Part shown: piece by piece, positions 49,678 to 62,409 of the stretch
Numbering within the stretch: the first letter of the stretch is position 1
Layout of the letters: every line of letters starts with the position of its first letter
Assembly: GCF_002077175.1 (NCBI RefSeq)
Contig: NZ_CP014943.1
Location: forward strand, 2,356,001-2,420,000
DNA from: Colwellia sp. PAMC 21821
GTDB taxonomy: Bacteria; Pseudomonadota; Gammaproteobacteria; Enterobacterales; Alteromonadaceae
Length of the DNA: 64,000 nucleotides
Direction of reading: 5' to 3'
Translations under genes and position numbers: made by a program
The notes under the pieces: model-generated
Told to the model about the DNA's origin: nothing
Database searches by the model: none
Seen by the model: the letters and a program-made list of their open reading frames with translations, nothing else

Positions 49678-50964
49678 ATGAATGTTTTGGTAATTGGTAG
49701 TGGCGGTCGTGAACATGCTTTAGCATGGAAAGCTGCACAATCATCTTCAGTAACAAAAGTATTTGTTGCCCCGGGTAATGCAGGAACAGCTACAGAAGCT
49801 AAATTGGAAAATATCGCAATATCTACTGGCGATATCCCAGCCTTAGTCGACTTTGCTAAATGCAATCAAGTGGCTTTAACTATTGTTGGACCTGAACAAC
49901 CGCTTGTCGACGGTGTAGTTGATGCTTTCCAAGCAGAAGGCTTAATGATATTCGGACCAAGTGCAAAAGCTGCACAACTTGAAGGTTCTAAATCATTTAC
50001 TAAAGACTTTTTAGCAAGAAACAATATTCCAACCGGTAGTTATCAAAATTTCACTGAAATTGAACCTGCACTAGCTTATGTTCGAGCACAAGGTGCCCCT
50101 ATTGTTGTTAAGGCCGATGGCCTTGCTGCTGGCAAAGGCGTTATTGTTGCAATGACACTGGAAGAAGCGGAAGACGCGATTCAGGATATGCTGGCTGGCA
50201 ATGCTTTTGGTGACGCAGGACATCGCGTAGTGATTGAAGAATTTTTAGAAGGTGAAGAAGCCAGCTTTATTGTCATGGTTGATGGTAAAAATGTATTAGC
50301 ATTTGCTACTAGCCAAGATCATAAGCGTGCTTACAATGGTGATAAAGGACCAAACACGGGTGGTATGGGTGCATATTCTCCAGCACCAGTTGTTACTCCT
50401 GAAATTCATCAACGTGCGATGAATGAAGTTATTATGCCTACCGTTGAAGGTATGGCCAGAGAAGGCGCACCTTATACTGGCTTTTTATACGCAGGCTTGA
50501 TGATTGATACAGATGGTACGCCGAAAGTTATTGAATATAATTGTCGCTTTGGTGACCCTGAAACTCAACCAATTATGATGCGATTAAAATCTGATCTTGT
50601 TGAGTTGTGTATGATGGCTTGTCGTGGAGAATTAGACAAAGCAACGATTGATTTTGATCCACGTCCAGCCGTAGGCGTTGTAATGGCGGCAGCTAAATAC
50701 CCAGCAAGTTACCCAAAAGGCGATGTTATTTCGGGCTTAGATACGAATAAAGCAACCGATCGAAAAACATTCCATGCCGGAACAGCTGAAAAAGATGGTG
50801 CTATAGTAACTGCAGGTGGTCGAGTATTGTGTGCAACAGCATTAGGTAATAATGTTACGCAAGCGCAACAAGCAGCCTATGAATTATTGCAGCAAATTTC
50901 TTGGCAAGGTGTTGAGTATCGAACAGACATCGCTTATCGAGCGATCGAACGTGAACAACGTTAA
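49678..50964 (+). CDS. purD: phosphoribosylamine-glycine ligase
   Basis: A 428-residue ATP-grasp enzyme, the second step of purine synthesis. VLVIGSGGREHALAWK opens the N-terminal domain; the ATP-grasp part has FTKDFLARNNIPTGSY, VVKADGLAAGKGVIVA and EEFLEGEEASFIVMVDG; GGMGAYSPAP and EYNCRFGDPETQ are further diagnostic motifs. Start ATG 49678 follows a GGAATTAAAG site. A palindromic terminator ends the transcript at 50986. Confidence 0.97.
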   Translation: MNVLVIGSGGREHALAWKAAQSSSVTKVFVAPGNAGTATEAKLENIAISTGDIPALVDFAKCNQVALTIVGPEQPLVDGVVDAFQAEGLMIFGPSAKAAQLEGSKSFTKDFLARNNIPTGSYQNFTEIEPALAYVRAQGAPIVVKADGLAAGKGVIVAMTLEEAEDAIQDMLAGNAFGDAGHRVVIEEFLEGEEASFIVMVDGKNVLAFATSQDHKRAYNGDKGPNTGGMGAYSPAPVVTPEIHQRAMNEVIMPTVEGMAREGAPYTGFLYAGLMIDTDGTPKVIEYNCRFGDPETQPIMMRLKSDLVELCMMACRGELDKATIDFDPRPAVGVVMAAAKYPASYPKGDVISGLDTNKATDRKTFHAGTAEKDGAIVTAGGRVLCATALGNNVTQAQQAAYELLQQISWQGVEYRTDIAYRAIEREQR

Positions 50965-50985
50965 TTGATGTCATGAAAAGTTGAT

Positions 50986-51016
50986 AAAAAAAGCCCAGTA
51001 ATTACTGGGCTTTTTT
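50986..51016 (+). terminator. Rho-independent terminator after purD
   Basis: GCCCAGTAATTACTGGGC is an 18-base perfect palindrome, preceded by A residues and followed by six T residues. It can work in both directions, but the convergent gene at 51075 ends close by. Confidence 0.95.
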
Positions 51017-51074
51017 GTAGAACTTGTTCTGTGCTATATGTGTTATGCCAATTGAATTAGCAAGTGAGCAATGA

Positions 51075-51818
51075 TTAATGTTCTAATTTAGCCAAGGTTT
51101 CTTTCTTAGCACCACCCGCGACAGCTGCAGCAATTGCAGAATCCCTATCAAATCCTGAGTCAATAGCCGCATTCACAATACCATTATTATGGCTATCAGA
51201 ACTTTGAAGAACGGCAGCTTTAACTACAGTGTCGGCTTGATTAGGAAATAAAGCTAAAATATCTTTAACTATATTCGTTGCTTGCTCTGGAAGTGCTGTA
51301 ATAGCCGCTGTTAAAATATTTAAAATTTTGCTTGGGTAACTAGACACAGTGTTATTTACAATATTACTGCTGTCGTAGGGTTCAGTACGTATAGCTACTC
51401 GAACAATATTTTCAATTTCAGTTGGATTAAACCGAACAGCAGTGTTAACTATTTCTTGAGCATACGCAGGTTCAGCTGTTATAGCTATTTCAACTAATTC
51501 ACTACTCGGAGCTACTTTAGCTTTAATAGAGTTCTCTATTACATCACAAGCTAAAACGGGCTGTGCTGATAAAGCGCCCAACATAATTTGTCGATACTCT
51601 TCAGGATAGCGAGCGAAAGCAACAGCCATAACGACGTCTACTTTTTCTGGATAGCGTGAAAGTATTGCATGGACACTACTTTGTATTGTTCTATGTTTCT
51701 TTACTTGTTGGTTTAATATCTTAGCTATTAAACGTTCCTGTTTATATTCGGCAACATCCTTCGCCACAACCGTACTACTAATGCCAGCAAGCATTAACAA
51801 GATGAGTAATTTTTTCAT
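51075..51818 (-). CDS. secreted helical-repeat protein of unknown function
   Basis: A 247-residue protein with a signal peptide (KKLLILLMLAGISSTVVA). From about residue 50 to 230 the sequence shows a repeating pattern of about 35 residues: VDVVMAVAFARYPEEYRQI, ELVEIAITAEPAYAQEIV, IENIVRVAIRTEPYDSSNIV, LNILTAAITALPEQATNIV and DTVVKAAVLQ. Each unit is a small-residue-rich helix, then a Pro or Glu turn. I do not recognise a family. It is probably an extracytoplasmic alpha-solenoid. Its promoter region contains the perfect inverted repeat at 51874-51943. Confidence 0.75.
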   Translation of the reverse strand: MKKLLILLMLAGISSTVVAKDVAEYKQERLIAKILNQQVKKHRTIQSSVHAILSRYPEKVDVVMAVAFARYPEEYRQIMLGALSAQPVLACDVIENSIKAKVAPSSELVEIAITAEPAYAQEIVNTAVRFNPTEIENIVRVAIRTEPYDSSNIVNNTVSSYPSKILNILTAAITALPEQATNIVKDILALFPNQADTVVKAAVLQSSDSHNNGIVNAAIDSGFDRDSAIAAAVAGGAKKETLAKLEH

Positions 51819-51873
51819 TTGTTATGCTCTCTGCACAAACATCGTGATAAATTCCACTATGCTTGAAGGTTAT

Positions 51874-51943
51874 TATTGTTATGTACAAATCAATATAGAG
51901 TATAAATTACTATATATCTCCTGTTTATTTGTACATAACAATA
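51874..51943. repeat. 17-bp perfect inverted repeat, 70-bp MITE-like or hairpin element
   Basis: TATTGTTATGTACAAAT (51874-51890) and its exact reverse complement (51927-51943) flank 36 bases that themselves contain a weaker dyad (ATATAGAGTA and TACTATATAT). It lies about 55 bases upstream of the secreted repeat-protein start. A mobile miniature element or an operator pair are both possible. Confidence 0.85.
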
Positions 51944-52067
51944 AACATTTTTAGGTAAACTGCTAACCGACTGCGGCTAACTACACACTTATTAGTCTGT
52001 AAACTAGTCGATTAGTTCAATTAAAAAGCAAACAAACACTTTTTTGAAATTAAATGCACTTTAGGTG

Positions 52068-52095
52068 TTGACGTGAGGCGAGAAATCTCTAAAAT
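52068..52095 (+). promoter_or_regulatory. rrn operon promoter P1
   Basis: TTGACG (52068-52073), 16 bases, TAAAAT (52090-52095), then the GCGC-rich discriminator typical of stringently regulated rRNA promoters. About 530 bases before the 16S gene. Confidence 0.8.
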
Positions 52096-52237
52096 GCGCT
52101 CCAGTTCCAAGGGGTAACCCCAACGGGCTGTTTTAATAAGTTATCTAACGCGGTTTAGGCCAAATTAGTTAACGTAATGTTTTAAAGTAGGGTTTTGAAT
52201 CTTCTGAAAAGAAAGTTTAAAAAAACGAAATAAAACG

Positions 52238-52265
52238 TTGACATTAAAACTGAGTTGCGTAGAAT
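52238..52265 (+). promoter_or_regulatory. rrn operon promoter P2
   Basis: TTGACA (52238-52243), 16 bases, TAGAAT (52260-52265), followed by GCGCATC. A second rRNA promoter with the same discriminator as P1, 170 bases downstream. Confidence 0.8.
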
Positions 52266-52355
52266 GCGCATCTCGCTTCAGGCAAGGCCTGCAGCAACGA
52301 AGCAAAGCGAATGAGATTTTGTTTCGGTTAGTTTTTTACTTCGAGTTTAAACTAA

Positions 52356-52370
52356 CGTTCTTTAACAATT
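52356..52370 (+). promoter_or_regulatory. boxA antitermination site, rrn leader
   Basis: CGTTCTTTAACAATT matches the boxA consensus TGCTCTTTAACA in its CTTTAACA core. It lies about 250 bases before the 16S gene. Confidence 0.75.
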
Positions 52371-52622
52371 AGTTATCATGCAATTTGTGTGGACACTCAC
52401 ATTAACGTTGATTTTACATAGTTATCCTCGGATAACAAAAAAACAGCTTAATATGATGTCACACAAAAATAAGTATCATTTAGGTCTTCGGATTTAAATA
52501 ATACGTTTTATGTAGTTACTTTCTTCTTTAGTCGGATAGAAAGTAACACGACAGAATTCATTGAGCAGATGTCTTTTCTTAGTTAACTTCGGTTAGTTAA
52601 GGTGAGCATCACAAACGATTTT

Positions 52623-54167
<1,545 letters not shown>

Positions 54168-54280
54168 TCTTGAAGTAAAACAGCTTAATGAGAATTCTCT
54201 TTCGAGAGTGTTCTACGAGTGTCTACACAAATTACATGATAACGAATTAGAAGAAGAAAACGTAAACCCTAGTATAATAA

Positions 54281-54356
54281 GGGGCTATAGCTCAGCTGGG
54301 AGAGCGCCTGCCTTGCACGCAGGAGGTCAGCAGTTCGATCCTGCTTAGCTCCACCA
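54281..54356 (+). tRNA. tRNA-Ala (UGC)
   Basis: A 76-base cloverleaf in the 16S-23S spacer: GGGGCTA pairs with TAGCTCC, the anticodon loop CTTGCAC shows TGC at 54314-54316, and the gene encodes the 3' CCA. The T arm is AGCAG, TTCGATC, CTGCT. Confidence 0.97.
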
Positions 54357-54390
54357 CTTATTATACAAGTATCGATGTTTGATACGATGC

Positions 54391-54467
<77 letters not shown>

Positions 54468-54961
54468 ATTCTTCGTTACTCTGCGTTAGTTCGCAGCTCG
54501 TGTAGAAAACCTACACGTCGCTACCAACTGCATTGATTAACAAAGAATACATTTACTTCTTCAAAAGAATTGAATGACCAAACTTAAACTATCAAAGTTG
54601 ATAAGTTAAGTTTGGTTTTTTAAACCAAGATTTATACCGAATGCGTGTATAAGTTTAGTTCTTTAACAATCTGGAAAGCTGATATAAATACCGGTATTTA
54701 TATGATGAACACGGTGTCGCGCTGTTGTTCATAAATTATAAATACCAAGCTGTTATTAATAGGAATATCGCCTGTTAATAATGGTGATTACGGTTCCTCC
54801 TCGGAAACGTAATCAACCCGGTAGTAAATTTACTTTTACGAGTTAAATTTGTTACCACTCTTATTCAAGACACACTTTGTGTGCGTGAAAATGTCAGACT
54901 TTACAATTGCTGTGGATTAGTCTCCGCGGTGTACCAAATAGGAAACTACTTGGGGTTGTAT
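54468..54961. other. 16S-23S spacer, tRNA-Ile to 23S
   Basis: Transcribed spacer of 494 bases. It holds a boxA (54658-54670) and AT-rich leader sequences that should pair with the 23S trailer for RNase III processing; no gene. Confidence 0.7.
54658..54670 (+). promoter_or_regulatory. boxA in the 16S-23S spacer
   Basis: GTTCTTTAACAAT repeats the leader boxA core, as is usual ahead of 23S rRNA. Confidence 0.7.
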
Positions 54962-57853
<2,892 letters not shown>

Positions 57854-58008
57854 TACAACACCCAAGTGGTTTTAAGTTGTATGAAGTTTGACAACATTCG
57901 AAAGAATGACACGTACATAAAGAATTGAATAAGAATTCGAAAACAAAACGTATTTATCATCACTGAGACAATGTCTCAGTGATACAGCTTTCAAGATTGT
58001 ACCCTTTT

Positions 58009-58126
58009 TGTCTAGCGACAATAGCGACATGGCCCCACCTGATCCCATTCCGAACTCAGAAGTGAAACGTGTTAGCGCCGATGGTAGTGTGGGAGTTCCC
58101 ATGTGAGAGTAGGACATTGCTAGGCT
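58009..58126 (+). rRNA. rrf: 5S ribosomal RNA, copy 1
   Basis: TGTCTAGCGACAATAGCGAC to CATTGCTAGGCT, about 118 bases. Helix I is GTCTAGC with GCTAGGC. The conserved loops ACCTGATCCCATTCCGAACT and GGGAGTTCCCATGTGAGAGT are intact. It sits 155 bases after 23S and is followed by a strong terminator at 58138. Confidence 0.97.
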
Positions 58127-58137
58127 TCTATTTAGAG

Positions 58138-58166
58138 AAACCCGTAGCTGATGCTACGGGTTTTTT
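58138..58166 (+). terminator. terminator between the two 5S genes
   Basis: AAACCCGTAGC and GCTACGGGTTTTTT form a perfect stem with a T-run, 12 bases after copy 1 of 5S. A second 5S gene lies beyond it. Confidence 0.92.
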
Positions 58167-58221
58167 GTCTAAAACCTTATGACTTAGCTAATTTTTAAGT
58201 TAATTAATTCATAAAGTTTTT

Positions 58222-58339
58222 TGTCTGATGACAATAGCGACATGGTCCCACCTGATCCCATTCCGAACTCAGAAGTGAAACGTGTTAGCGCCGATGGTAG
58301 TGTGGGAGTTCCCATGTGAGAGTAGGACATTATCAGGCT
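58222..58339 (+). rRNA. rrf: 5S ribosomal RNA, copy 2
   Basis: TGTCTGATGACAATAGCGAC to ATTATCAGGCT, about 118 bases. It equals copy 1 except for helix I, where GTCTGAT pairs with ATCAGGC, and a C-to-T change in GGTCCCACC. The paired changes in helix I keep the stem intact, so it is likely functional. It lies 56 bases past the first 5S terminator; a separate promoter or read-through would be needed. Confidence 0.95.
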
Positions 58340-58349
58340 CCTATTTAAG

Positions 58350-58378
58350 AAGCCCGACTCGAAAGAGTCGGGCTTTTT
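58350..58378 (+). terminator. terminator of the rrn operon after 5S copy 2
   Basis: AGCCCGACTC, four-base loop, GAGTCGGGCT and a run of five T residues. Confidence 0.95.
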
Positions 58379-58685
58379 GCTGTCTGCCTTTAAAACGTTT
58401 GCAGTATCGCTAAATTTCTATTAATTTGATTAATTAAAGGGACTTTATTGCTACGTTGCTACGTATAACGTGGCTTCCTCATTAGTAAAATTGGTCTTAT
58501 ACCAAATGTAATAAGTTATTGACCAATTTTAAGCGAGGATAAATTGTTCAAGAATAAGGCGTTTGATTGAGTAATAGCGGGCTATTGAGATTGAAAACAA
58601 CGCAGTTATTGACGATTTAAACCGCCTTAAAATGATCGATTATTTATTTCAATTGGTATTACGCTAACTTAAAGGTAATTGTGTT
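58379..58685. other. intergenic region with a MITE-like repeat before epmA
   Basis: The 307 bases between the last rRNA terminator and epmA hold the repeat at 58498-58662 and no gene. An epmA promoter must lie inside or after the repeat. Confidence 0.5.
58498..58662. mobile_element. MITE-like interspersed repeat with imperfect terminal inverted repeats
   Basis: The left end ATACCAAATGTAATAAGTTA and the right end, read on the minus strand as ATACCAATTGAAATAAATAA, match at about three quarters of the first 30 positions. The roughly 165-base body carries no ORF. Its size, terminal repeats and intergenic place just before a gene are typical of miniature inverted-repeat elements in Alteromonadales. 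No target-site duplication was clearly visible and no transposase is in the window. Confidence 0.6.
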
Positions 58686-59663
58686 ATGTCATGGCAACCC
58701 AGTATGAATTGGCAAGATGCTAAAAAAAGGGCACAGGTATTAGCCCAAATTCGGTCATTCTTCTTAGTGCGTAATGTCATAGAAGTAGAAACACCTTTGC
58801 TTTCCCATGCAACAGTTACTGACGCGCATTTAGATGCTTTTGTTACTCAATATAACTATTCACCAGAAAGCCATTGTGATCAGTCTACGGCTCTATATGC
58901 TCAAACATCACCAGAGTTTGCTATGAAGCGTCTTTTAGCAAGTGGTTATGGCTGTTGTTATCAAATTTGTAAAGCGTTCCGTCATGAACAACATGGTCGT
59001 TTTCATAATCCTGAATTTACTATGCTGGAATGGTACAGGATTGATTATGACCATTTTCAGTTAATGGATGAAGTGGAGGCTTTGTTAAAGGTTATTCTCG
59101 ATTGCCAACAAGTTGAACGTATCAGCTATCAAGATCTGTTTATGACACAAGTCCATATTGATCCTTTAAATACGGATAAACAGAAATTAATTGAAGTTAT
59201 CTCAAAGCATAACAAGTTGAGCGATTGGTTAGAAAGAGAAGATTGTATTGATACATTACTGCAATTTATCATGGCTGAGTTAATAGAGCCTAATATTGGC
59301 AGTGATGTACCCTGTTTTGTTTATAACTTCCCAGCAAGCCAAGCGTCATTGGCAAAGGTTTGTAAAATTGATCCACGTGTAGCAGAACGGTTTGAATGTT
59401 ATTTTAAAGGTATTGAGCTCGCGAATGGTTTTCATGAGTTAACAGATGCTGAACAACAAAAATTACGTTTTGGGAAAGATAACGACTTTAGAGCGAGCTT
59501 AGGCAAAGCTCAGCATGCAATAGACGAAAATTTTATCTCAGCACTAGAGCACGGCTTACCATCTTGTGCTGGTGTAGCACTCGGTATTGATCGATTGGTC
59601 ATGCTTGCTATATCGGCAAGTAAAATAGATCAGGTTATTACCTTTGCAATTACGGATGCATAA
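58686..59663 (+). CDS. epmA: EF-P lysine lysyltransferase (EpmA/GenX/PoxA)
   Basis: A 325-residue class II lysyl-tRNA-synthetase-like enzyme, lacking the anticodon-binding domain, that attaches beta-lysine to elongation factor P. Motif 1-like VIEVETPLLSHATVTDAHL, YAQTSPEFAMKRLLASGYG, motif 2 FRHEQHGRFHNPEFTMLEW and motif 3 GVALGIDRLVML are clear. Its length equals E. coli EpmA. GGTAATTG precedes the ATG at 58686 as a weak ribosome-binding site. It is monocistronic, downstream of the rrn operon and a MITE-like repeat. Confidence 0.95.
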   Translation: MSWQPSMNWQDAKKRAQVLAQIRSFFLVRNVIEVETPLLSHATVTDAHLDAFVTQYNYSPESHCDQSTALYAQTSPEFAMKRLLASGYGCCYQICKAFRHEQHGRFHNPEFTMLEWYRIDYDHFQLMDEVEALLKVILDCQQVERISYQDLFMTQVHIDPLNTDKQKLIEVISKHNKLSDWLEREDCIDTLLQFIMAELIEPNIGSDVPCFVYNFPASQASLAKVCKIDPRVAERFECYFKGIELANGFHELTDAEQQKLRFGKDNDFRASLGKAQHAIDENFISALEHGLPSCAGVALGIDRLVMLAISASKIDQVITFAITDA

Positions 59664-59712
59664 CTTATGTACGTGTTGCCAGATTACTTTGATAATTTTA
59701 CTACAGTGGGCA

Positions 59713-59737
59713 GTTAGTTAAATTAGTATTAACTAAC
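59713..59737. terminator. weak AT-rich hairpin between convergent epmA and ntrC
   Basis: GTTAGTTAA (59713-59721) pairs with TTAACTAAC (59729-59737) around a seven-base loop. It is AT-rich with no T-run, so its role as a shared terminator is tentative. Confidence 0.4.
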
Positions 59738-59840
59738 TATTCTGTTACAGGCTCCAATCTATTTATCAATTAAAGTACTTTATATTTAGCTTTTTCCCTG
59801 CGTATAAAGTAGATCAGTAAAATCATAATGTTGGTGTTGA

Positions 59841-61247
59841 TCAATCTGGCATATTTAATTCTTTTAATTTTCTGGTTAACGTATTTCTTCCCCAGCCTAA
59901 ACGTTTAGCCGCTTCTTGTTTATGTCCTTGCGTGTGCTGTAAAGCACTCTCCAATAATACTTTTTCAAATTCAGGCAATGCTTGCTCAATAATGTTACTT
60001 TTTCCTGTAGATAATTCAGTGTCGACCCATTTTTTCAGGCTATCTTGCCAACTACCATTTGAATCTTTCACAGTAACGGGCTTAACAGTAAGCTCGCTAG
60101 GTAGGTCTGACATCAAGATTTCTTTACCACTAGCCATAACGGTAAGGAATCGACAAATATTTTCTAATTGTCTAACATTTCCGGGCCATTCGCAGTGTTC
60201 TAAATATGACAAAGTACTTTTATGTAAGGTTTTAATTTCTACTGTTAGTTCATTTGCTGCTTGTTTCAAGAAATGCTGTGCTAACTGACTAATATCTTCT
60301 TTTCTTTCTCGCAGGCTTGGTATTTGGATCCTGATAACATTGAGTCGATGAAATAAGTCATCACGAAAGTCACCACTCGTGACTCGTTCTTCTAAGTTTT
60401 GATGGGTAGCAGCGATTATGCGTACATCTACTTGAATCGGAGAATGGCCACCCACACGATAAAATTGTCCGTCAGCTAAGACTCTAAGTAGCCTTGTTTG
60501 AATATCCAGTGGCATATCACCTATTTCATCTAAGAATAGTGTGCCTTGATGTGCTTGTTCAAAACGACCATGTCGCACAGCATTAGCGCCAGTGAATGCG
60601 CCTTTTTCATGTCCAAATAACTCAGATTCGATTAAATCCTTTGGAATCGCAGCCATATTCAGCGGTATAAAAGGTGCGGCTGAACGCGGGCTGTGCATAT
60701 GCAATGCATGTGCAACTAACTCTTTACCTGTCCCTGACTCACCATTGATTAATACACTAATACTTGAACGTGATAGCCTGCCGATAGTCCGAAAAACTTC
60801 CTGCATTGATGGTGCAGCGCCGATAATACCAACAGCGTCTACTGAGGGTACTTTCTGCTGTGTCTTAGATTTTAATTCACGCGCATGTGTTAAAGCTCTA
60901 TTAGCTAGGGTGACAGCGTCTTCAATATCAAAAGGTTTTGGTAAATATTCAAATGCACCACCTTGATAAGCATTCACGGCACTATCAAGATCCGAATGAG
61001 CGGTCATGATAATAACCGGAATATCAGCAAACTGATCATTGATTTTTCCTAATAGTGTCATGCCATCAATATTTGGCATGCGAATATCAGAAATAATTAC
61101 CTCAGGTTGAGTGTGTTCTAATGCGATTAAAAGATCTTCTGGATTATGAAATGTGCCCACGCTTATATTGGCATTTGACAGGGCTTTTTCTAGCACCCAC
61201 CTGATTGAGCTATCATCATCGACGATCCATACTTGTTCGGTGACCAT
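59841..61247 (-). CDS. ntrC: nitrogen regulation response regulator NtrC (NR(I))
   Basis: A 468-residue sigma-54-dependent activator. The receiver domain has VWIVDDDSSIRWVL and the phosphoacceptor Asp54 in IISDIRMP. The AAA+ domain has Walker A GESGTGKELVAHAL and the sigma-54 contact loop GAFTGA; the C-terminal Fis-type helix-turn-helix is HKQEAAKRLGWGRNTLTRKL. It activates glnA and other nitrogen genes under nitrogen limitation. Its start overlaps the ntrB stop by one base (TAATG), so they are translationally coupled. Confidence 0.97.
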   Translation of the reverse strand: MVTEQVWIVDDDSSIRWVLEKALSNANISVGTFHNPEDLLIALEHTQPEVIISDIRMPNIDGMTLLGKINDQFADIPVIIMTAHSDLDSAVNAYQGGAFEYLPKPFDIEDAVTLANRALTHARELKSKTQQKVPSVDAVGIIGAAPSMQEVFRTIGRLSRSSISVLINGESGTGKELVAHALHMHSPRSAAPFIPLNMAAIPKDLIESELFGHEKGAFTGANAVRHGRFEQAHQGTLFLDEIGDMPLDIQTRLLRVLADGQFYRVGGHSPIQVDVRIIAATHQNLEERVTSGDFRDDLFHRLNVIRIQIPSLRERKEDISQLAQHFLKQAANELTVEIKTLHKSTLSYLEHCEWPGNVRQLENICRFLTVMASGKEILMSDLPSELTVKPVTVKDSNGSWQDSLKKWVDTELSTGKSNIIEQALPEFEKVLLESALQHTQGHKQEAAKRLGWGRNTLTRKLKELNMPD

Positions 61248-62332
61248 TATTTTATCTCGCTTTCAAAGGGTATTAAAATAGTAAACTCTGTATGCCCAGG
61301 TCGACTTATACAGGATAATTTTCCGTGATGTTGATGGATAATCGTTTGGCATATTGAAAGCCCTAAACCAGTGCCAGATGCGCGACCTGATACCATAGGA
61401 TAGAATAGGGTGCTTTGAATATGTTCAGGAATGCCGGGTCCATTGTCAATTATGCTGATTTCAGCACAAAGCTTTATACGTTTACCATTGATGGTTTTAT
61501 TGCTTGCTGCTCTTGTTCTTAGCGTAATTTTACTTGCACCATCTAATGCTTGAATGGCGTTATGTACAATATTAATAACGGTTTGCTGAATCTTATCTTG
61601 GTCGAAAGTTAATTCGGGTATTGAAGGGTCATAGTCCCGCGCTAATATAATATTTTTAGGGTTATCAAACTTTGTCAGTTGGAAAACTTTTTCAATAACG
61701 ATATGAATATTTTGTAATTTCATAACGGGTAATTGGTTAGGACCCAACAGTCGGTCAACTAAATTTGTTAACCTATCAGCCTGTTCTATGATCATCGCGG
61801 TGTATTCTTTTTGCTCGACGTTTAACTCTAAATCTAATAATTGCGCTGCACCACGAAGACCACCGAGCGGATTTTTAATTTCATGCGCAAGACCGCGGAT
61901 AAGATCACGAGCAGACTCCCATTGTTGCTGTTGAAATGCTTCAGCACTGATATGTTTTTGATGATCAATTTGTTTGAATTCTAATAAAATATGGGGATGT
62001 TGATCAAAGGTAACGGAAGAGGCGGTGATTTCAACGGTGATTTGTCGCTGATCAAAAAATTCAATTGTAACATCACTATCGCTAAACTCTTGACCTGTGG
62101 TGAGTAACTGCTGCAAGCGAGCGTTGTTGATTGGGGTGTTGTAAAATACTTGTTCGATGGGCAGTCGGTATAGTTTACTCAAACTTTTCACCAGTAAGGC
62201 TTCTGCAGCGGGGTTTACATAGCAAATGTTAAGTTCATGATCTAATACCACAACGGCCGTTACCATTTGGTTAGGTAAAGATTGTTGGTAGTGTTTTTTT
62301 ATTTTTTTTAAATTTACAACGTTACTAGACAT
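61247..62332 (-). CDS. ntrB: nitrogen regulation sensor kinase NtrB (NR(II))
   Basis: A 361-residue cytoplasmic histidine kinase. An N-terminal PAS domain (VTAVVVLDHELNICYVNPAA) precedes the dimerisation helix with the phosphorylated His in GLAHEIKNPLGGLRGA; the ATPase domain shows NIVHNAIQALDG (N box), DNGPGIP (G1) and GRASGTGLGLSICQ (G2). ATG 62332 is preferred: AAGGAAAGG ends two to eight bases upstream, whereas the earlier in-frame GTG at 62347 overlaps an NtrC box. With PII it controls NtrC phosphorylation. Confidence 0.96.
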   Translation of the reverse strand: MSSNVVNLKKIKKHYQQSLPNQMVTAVVVLDHELNICYVNPAAEALLVKSLSKLYRLPIEQVFYNTPINNARLQQLLTTGQEFSDSDVTIEFFDQRQITVEITASSVTFDQHPHILLEFKQIDHQKHISAEAFQQQQWESARDLIRGLAHEIKNPLGGLRGAAQLLDLELNVEQKEYTAMIIEQADRLTNLVDRLLGPNQLPVMKLQNIHIVIEKVFQLTKFDNPKNIILARDYDPSIPELTFDQDKIQQTVINIVHNAIQALDGASKITLRTRAASNKTINGKRIKLCAEISIIDNGPGIPEHIQSTLFYPMVSGRASGTGLGLSICQTIIHQHHGKLSCISRPGHTEFTILIPFESEIK

Positions 62333-62343
62333 TACCTTTCCTT

Positions 62344-62358
62344 GCACTAAAATGGTGC
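62344..62358. promoter_or_regulatory. NtrC-box-like dyad upstream of ntrB
   Basis: GCACTAAAATGGTGC matches the NtrC consensus GCAC-N7-GTGC, with good A/T-rich centre. It lies a dozen bases upstream of the ntrB ATG, where NtrC represses the internal glnL promoter in E. coli. Autoregulation of ntrBC is a reasonable inference. Confidence 0.6.
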
Positions 62359-62409
62359 GTTAAGTAACGAGTGTAAATAAAGATGGTGCAATATGCACTG
62401 AATTATGGG

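Noticed and set aside
58633..58660. TGATCG-N16-GGTATT before epmA
   Set aside because: The first base of the conserved CGTAT is changed and the site is part of the MITE-like repeat, so I do not count it as an ECF promoter.
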